From Cordylochernes scorpioides (taxonomy: Eukaryota; Arthropoda; Arachnida; Pseudoscorpiones; Chernetidae), in NCBI GenBank assembly GCA_030710605.1, contig CP092872.1, forward strand, positions 94,018,627-94,082,626: a DNA stretch of 64,000 bases, given 5' to 3'. A program made the position numbers and the translations under genes. The notes below the pieces were generated by a model that worked only from the letters and a program-made list of their open reading frames with translations, was not told the DNA's origin and ran no database searches. Below are positions 60,782 to 64,000 of this stretch, piece after piece (the first letter of the stretch is position 1; each line of letters opens with the position of its first letter).

Positions 60782-60844
60782 ACACAGTCTCTGGTAAGAG
60801 ACTACCTCCAGGAAAGACCGAGTGTGGCCATTGTTTTTAGATTA

Positions 60845-61500
60845 GCGGAAGAGGTGGACTAAACCGTCGATTTTTGACAGCTACGACCCGGGATTGAATC
60901 TTGTTGCATTGGGAAATTTTTTTACGAAGAAAAAAAATTTCAATTGACCATGATTCTTGCAAAACATGAGAATATGTGAGTAGGTTTTAGTTCCACACCA
61001 GGACAGTTGTTGCATGTTCTATAAGTTCTTGTGCCATCTGGATGTATTGTCATTCCTTTATAGTATTTTGTTCTAAGTCTTGTTATAGTTTTTGTCAGTT
61101 TTCTCTCAGAGTTTATTTCACATATTTGATCTTTTCTTATTTTTTGTTTTTTTATTATTTGATGTTTCAATGTACAGTTAAAACCGTAGACCTAGACTTC
61201 CACTGACATTGTAGATATAAAACCAAGAAGATTACAGTCCGGGTAGTTGATGACTTCTGTACGTGGCTCCTGGAACCTACTGGGTTAAATAAATAAACGA
61301 AATAAACGATTCTTGCAAAACTCCAACCCCACCAGCAAGTGCAAGTAATCAAACGGGGATCTGACACATTTGTAAGTCCAAAAATCGAACTGCTTTTCAC
61401 ATTTGCAGATATGTGATGAACTTCCAGTAAAAGCAGTCACTAACTACTACCCACCATTATTTTCATGGCCTGTACTCCAAGTGTACTGAAGATAATTAAA
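60845..61500 (+). mobile_element. SINE-1 split by a chimeric LINE insertion
   Basis: The head (60845-60965: GGAAGAGGTGGACTAAACCG, ACGACCCGGGATTGAAT) and body (61308-61500: ATTCTTGCAAAACTCCAACC, GTGCAAGTAATCAAACGGGG, GTAAAAGCAGTCACTAACTA) are collinear. GATTCTTGCAAAAC is duplicated at the junctions. Confidence 0.85.
60966..61307. mobile_element. Chimeric insertion: inverted LINE-B piece plus repeat X, 14-bp TSD
   Basis: GATTCTTGCAAAAC at 60952-60965 and 61308-61321, exact. 60966-61165 is LINE-B on the minus strand (ERKLTKTITRLRTKYYKGMT, IHPDGTRTYRTCNNCPGVEL). 61189-61305 is repeat X on the plus strand with an AAATAAATAAAC tail at the right junction. One duplication around both parts suggests a single event with 5' inversion or template switching. 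Confidence 0.78.
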
Positions 61501-61689
61501 AATATATATTTTTAAGATGTCTAATTAAAACAATTGGCCATATGTTTTAATGACAAAGTAGTAAAAAGCAATCCCAATGCATTAACTTTACACAAATTCT
61601 GGAAAACAGCACAGACAATAGACACAACACAGATGATGGATCCAACTTGAAGAAAGGTCGATGTTAATCTCCACTTCTGTAGCTAACTG

Positions 61690-61765
61690 CTATGTTTACT
61701 TCTGTATCTGGGAGAATTCTGTATGGGACGATTATCCTTAATAAAGGCTTTTTATTGTTGAAGTT
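61690..61765 (+). mobile_element. LINE-C-like 3' end
   Basis: GGGAGAATTCTGTATGGGAC, TTATCCTTAATAAAGGC and a TTTTTATTGTTG tail. The stem is weak. Confidence 0.4.
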
Positions 61766-61868
61766 GTTGTTTTAGGTGATCTCTCTTGGGAGACTACTGT
61801 GTTTTTTAGTATAAATAGGAATATTATATAATTTATGTTATATTAACAGGAATATTCTTTATTACTAC

Positions 61869-62331
61869 AAGGTTGCCCCAAAAGTTCTTAAACATATTAT
61901 CATTTATATTTTGCAAGTGTTTACGAACCTTTGGGACAACCTTGTAATTCTGAAACTTGGCCCACCTGCTGATTGACCACCCTTGATATAGAACATCAGA
62001 GATTAAATCATTCTTCTATAAGAATTCTGTTATAATTTTACCAAATTTACCAATATTACCAAGGTTGTTTCAAAAGTTCGTAAACATTTGCAAAATAAAT
62101 AATAATATGTTTATACGAGCTTTTGGAACATCTTGGTAATATTGGTAACCATGGTAAAATTATAACAGAATTCTTATAGAAGAATGATTTTATCTCTGAT
62201 GTTCTATATCAAGAGTGGCCAATCAGTAGGTGGGCCAAGTTTCAGAATTACCAAGGTTGTCTCAAAAATTCGTAAACAAATGAAAAATATAAATCATAAT
62301 ATGTTTACAAACTTTTAGGACAACCTTGTAT
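61869..62331. repeat. Large palindrome containing three MITE-5 copies
   Basis: MITE-5 copies at about 61869-61948, 62060-62138 and 62250-62331 (AAGGTTG...CCAAAAGTTCGTAAAC). The segments between the outer and middle copies are inverted: TTCTGAAACTTGGCCCACCT, CTTCTATAAGAATTCTGTTA on the left; TAACAGAATTCTTATAGAAG, GTGGGCCAAGTTTCAGAAT on the right. Arms exceed 200 bp. Confidence 0.85.
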
Positions 62332-62545
62332 TTAAAGAGGGTCTCTAGACACTCGAAACCAAATAAGTTATTTCTTATTCCCAAGGTCCCAGGATGGTTA
62401 TTTATTGGGCTTGAATGTCTGTAAAATTGGAAATATTTCTTTTTTTTATCATTTCCAAATATGGAATCTACGAGGAAGTTTTTTATTCGTTTAGGGATTA
62501 AGTTACTCTAACGATAACATTTAAAAAGTAATTTGATCTTAAAGG

Positions 62546-62648
<103 letters not shown>

Positions 62649-62952
62649 GGAATTTTTTTCCATTTTTTAAATTTTACCTTTAATATTTAACAAAATTTTC
62701 TGGATTGATTTTTTTTTAATTATTGGATTTATACTTTTTGTGTATAAATGTAATCATAGTAATATAATTTTTTAAAAATATTTTCATTAAAAATGTAAAA
62801 AAAAAAATATTAATTTGTAAAATTCCGCTTTTCTCTCTCTCTCCCTCTCTTTATAAATTTGTTTATATTCAGTACATAAAGGTGTTTTTTTTACAATTCA
62901 AAATTCATTCTTCAAAATAACTTCAGTCATCTGTTTTTTTTATTTATTATTA

Positions 62953-63108
62953 TAATTATTATTTTATTTTTTTGGAGACAGAGGCAATTTTGTTCTTGGT
63001 TATCTCGTATGTATTCACAATAAAGGTCACTGTAATATCTTTCAAAGTTATTGTCTCAATCCCGATATATATGTTAAAAGGCACAACTTCCTTACGTTTT
63101 GTCCATGA

Positions 63109-63109
<1 letters not shown>
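62953..63109. mobile_element. MITE-4, right part
   Basis: GGAGACAGAGGCAATTTTGT, GTTATCTCGTATGTATTCAC, CAATCCCGATATATATGTTA and CTTACGTTTTGTCCATGAGT. Confidence 0.72.

Positions 63110-63145
<36 letters not shown>
63110..63145. repeat. (TA)n microsatellite
   Basis: Uninterrupted TA repeat of about 18 units at the MITE-4 terminus. Confidence 0.95.
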
Positions 63146-63148
<3 letters not shown>

Positions 63149-63695
63149 GATAATGCACATACATATTTGCATATTTACATCTTCTATCTCTAGAAAGGCT
63201 ATTCCACCTTGATAGAGATTGTTACTGGATGAAAAATGTGATGGATGAAGAGTTTAAAAAGGTAAAAAAAAGTTGACATGCTGTAGAGGACAACTGACTC
63301 AACTTGCCAGACTGACTCAATTGTTGTGGCGCCGCTGTCGGACATCTCAGACAGCTGATGATTGTCACTCAGCATTGACTGACCGACGACACTCTTGTGA
63401 CATCTATTTATAGTTGTCGTCTCTCTTGTAGACGTTTGTCAAATGTCTATCTTGATCTATTCTTGTCAATTCCTTATCTGTGATATCTCTTGGCATTTTC
63501 GGGAATCGTCCTTTTCCAACTTTGTGTTTGCCACACAATCTGTTTTTTTTTTTATAAACATTTGTGTCTCTCTCTCGCAAACTTTTTTTTTGTATTCTAC
63601 TTATTTCCCATCATATAAGGCTTTATATAAACGTAATATTAGGCAGTTTTTTAGACAATATTTAAAAAAACCATCTTTATTGACTCGTTTTTCTG
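63146..63695. other. No gene recognised
   Basis: A 92-codon plus-strand ORF (63443-63721) runs into LINE-B tip sequence and has no recognised homology. GTGGCGCCGCTGTCGGACAT (about 63325) is locally GC-rich. Confidence 0.35.
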
Positions 63696-63751
63696 TGATA
63701 GAGATGTATGGAGACATCTGAGACTCTTCATTGGACACGACAACAACAACT
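63696..63751 (+). mobile_element. LINE-B 3' tip, about 56 bp
   Basis: GTGATAGAGATGTATGGAGA, CATCTGAGACTCTTCATTGG and ACACGACAACAACAAC: the terminal hairpin and tail only. Confidence 0.75.
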
Positions 63752-64000
63752 CTCTCTCCTCTGGTCAAAAGTTATAAGAAAAATTTAAACAATAATAAAG
63801 AGGGAAAAAAGATACAGAATATTATACTGAAAATATACTTAATATTTGAGCCCCAATAGAAGGTTATATATTACTGTTGTTGTTTATTCCTCGAGTCGTT
63901 TAAACGATCTCCACTAGGTTCCATTGTCTCAGCTTTCTTATAGTCCTGGGGTTTTCCAATAAGTCTTTTTTGGAGGATTTGATACAATTCAGAAGATGTT

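Noticed and set aside
63443-63721. 92-codon ORF ending in IEMYGDI
   Set aside because: The ending is supplied by a LINE-B tip inserted downstream; the upstream part is unrelated and T-rich.

Overview
The window is nuclear DNA of an animal, most likely an invertebrate and probably an arthropod. The grounds are an AT-rich eukaryotic composition, a tRNA-Gly(GCC) gene with a pol III oligo-T terminator, two U6 snRNA copies, and non-LTR retrotransposon proteins of the jockey/R1/I type. The species cannot be fixed from sequence alone. No convincing host protein-coding gene was found. The window is gene-poor intergenic or intronic DNA built almost entirely of mobile elements, their fragments and tandem arrays made from them.

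Family names used here are my own. Retroelements: LINE-A (RNase H LINE whose 3' end reads GAGATAAGAAAGAAGAAG), LINE-B (RNase H LINE ending in an ACA/CAA-type tail), LINE-C (known only from short 3' ends with a hairpin, AATAAAG and a TG-rich tail), LINE-D (TC-repeat tail), LINE-E and LINE-F (RNase H fragments), SINE-1 (tRNA-derived, about 300 bp), SINE-2 (about 360 bp, 3' end shared with LINE-A), HH (elements with a hammerhead ribozyme), PK (about 230 bp elements with a conserved, probably pseudoknotted core), and PLE-like inverted-repeat elements carrying a hammerhead-like stem. DNA elements: MITE-1 (CAGTAGAAYCTCC), MITE-2 (CACCTATCCCCCGATTTACA), MITE-3 (CAGTTAAACCTGTCTATAGC), MITE-4 (CACTCATGGACAAAACTTAA), MITE-5 (CAAGGTTGTCCCAAAAGTTC), MITE-6 (CAGTCGAACTTGGATAATTC) and MITE-7 (CACCTCTCCCGTCAAAATAG). 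Several of these have TA target duplications, as expected of Tc1/mariner/pogo relatives. Two related copies of a putative solo LTR are also present.

Layout. 1-8.4 kb: PK, SINE-1, MITE-1, MITE-2 and the best hammerhead (6439-6480). 8.8-10.3 kb: 14-copy array of a 104-107 bp unit. 10.6-16.3 kb: mixed fragments. 17-18 kb: MITE-1 expanded into a 91-bp array. 22.9-26.3 kb: two arrays, one made of LINE-B 3' ends. 28.4-30.7 kb: tRNA-Lys relic, tRNA-Gly gene, U6 retrocopy. 32.1-32.5 kb: palindrome with 41-bp repeats. 35.9-37.1 kb: the only sizeable coding relic (LINE-A RNase H). 37.5-39.1 kb: 91-bp satellite interrupted by a duplicated block. 44.1-44.6 kb: MITE-2 inside MITE-3. 45.3-48.2 kb: two higher-order arrays. 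48.9-49.3 kb: solo LTR with MITE-6 inside. 53-61 kb: nested SINE, LINE and LTR insertions, two SINE-2 copies, second U6 retrocopy. 61.9-62.3 kb: large palindrome.

How the parts interact. Many insertions keep target-site duplications of 10-16 bp (U6, SINE-1, SINE-2, LINE-A, LINE-B, LINE-C), the mark of target-primed reverse transcription. SINE-2 shares its 3' tail with LINE-A, so LINE-A probably mobilised it. The most interesting signals are the hammerhead and hammerhead-like retroelements, the PK structured-RNA candidate, and several nested insertions whose empty site is preserved in a paralogous copy in the same window.
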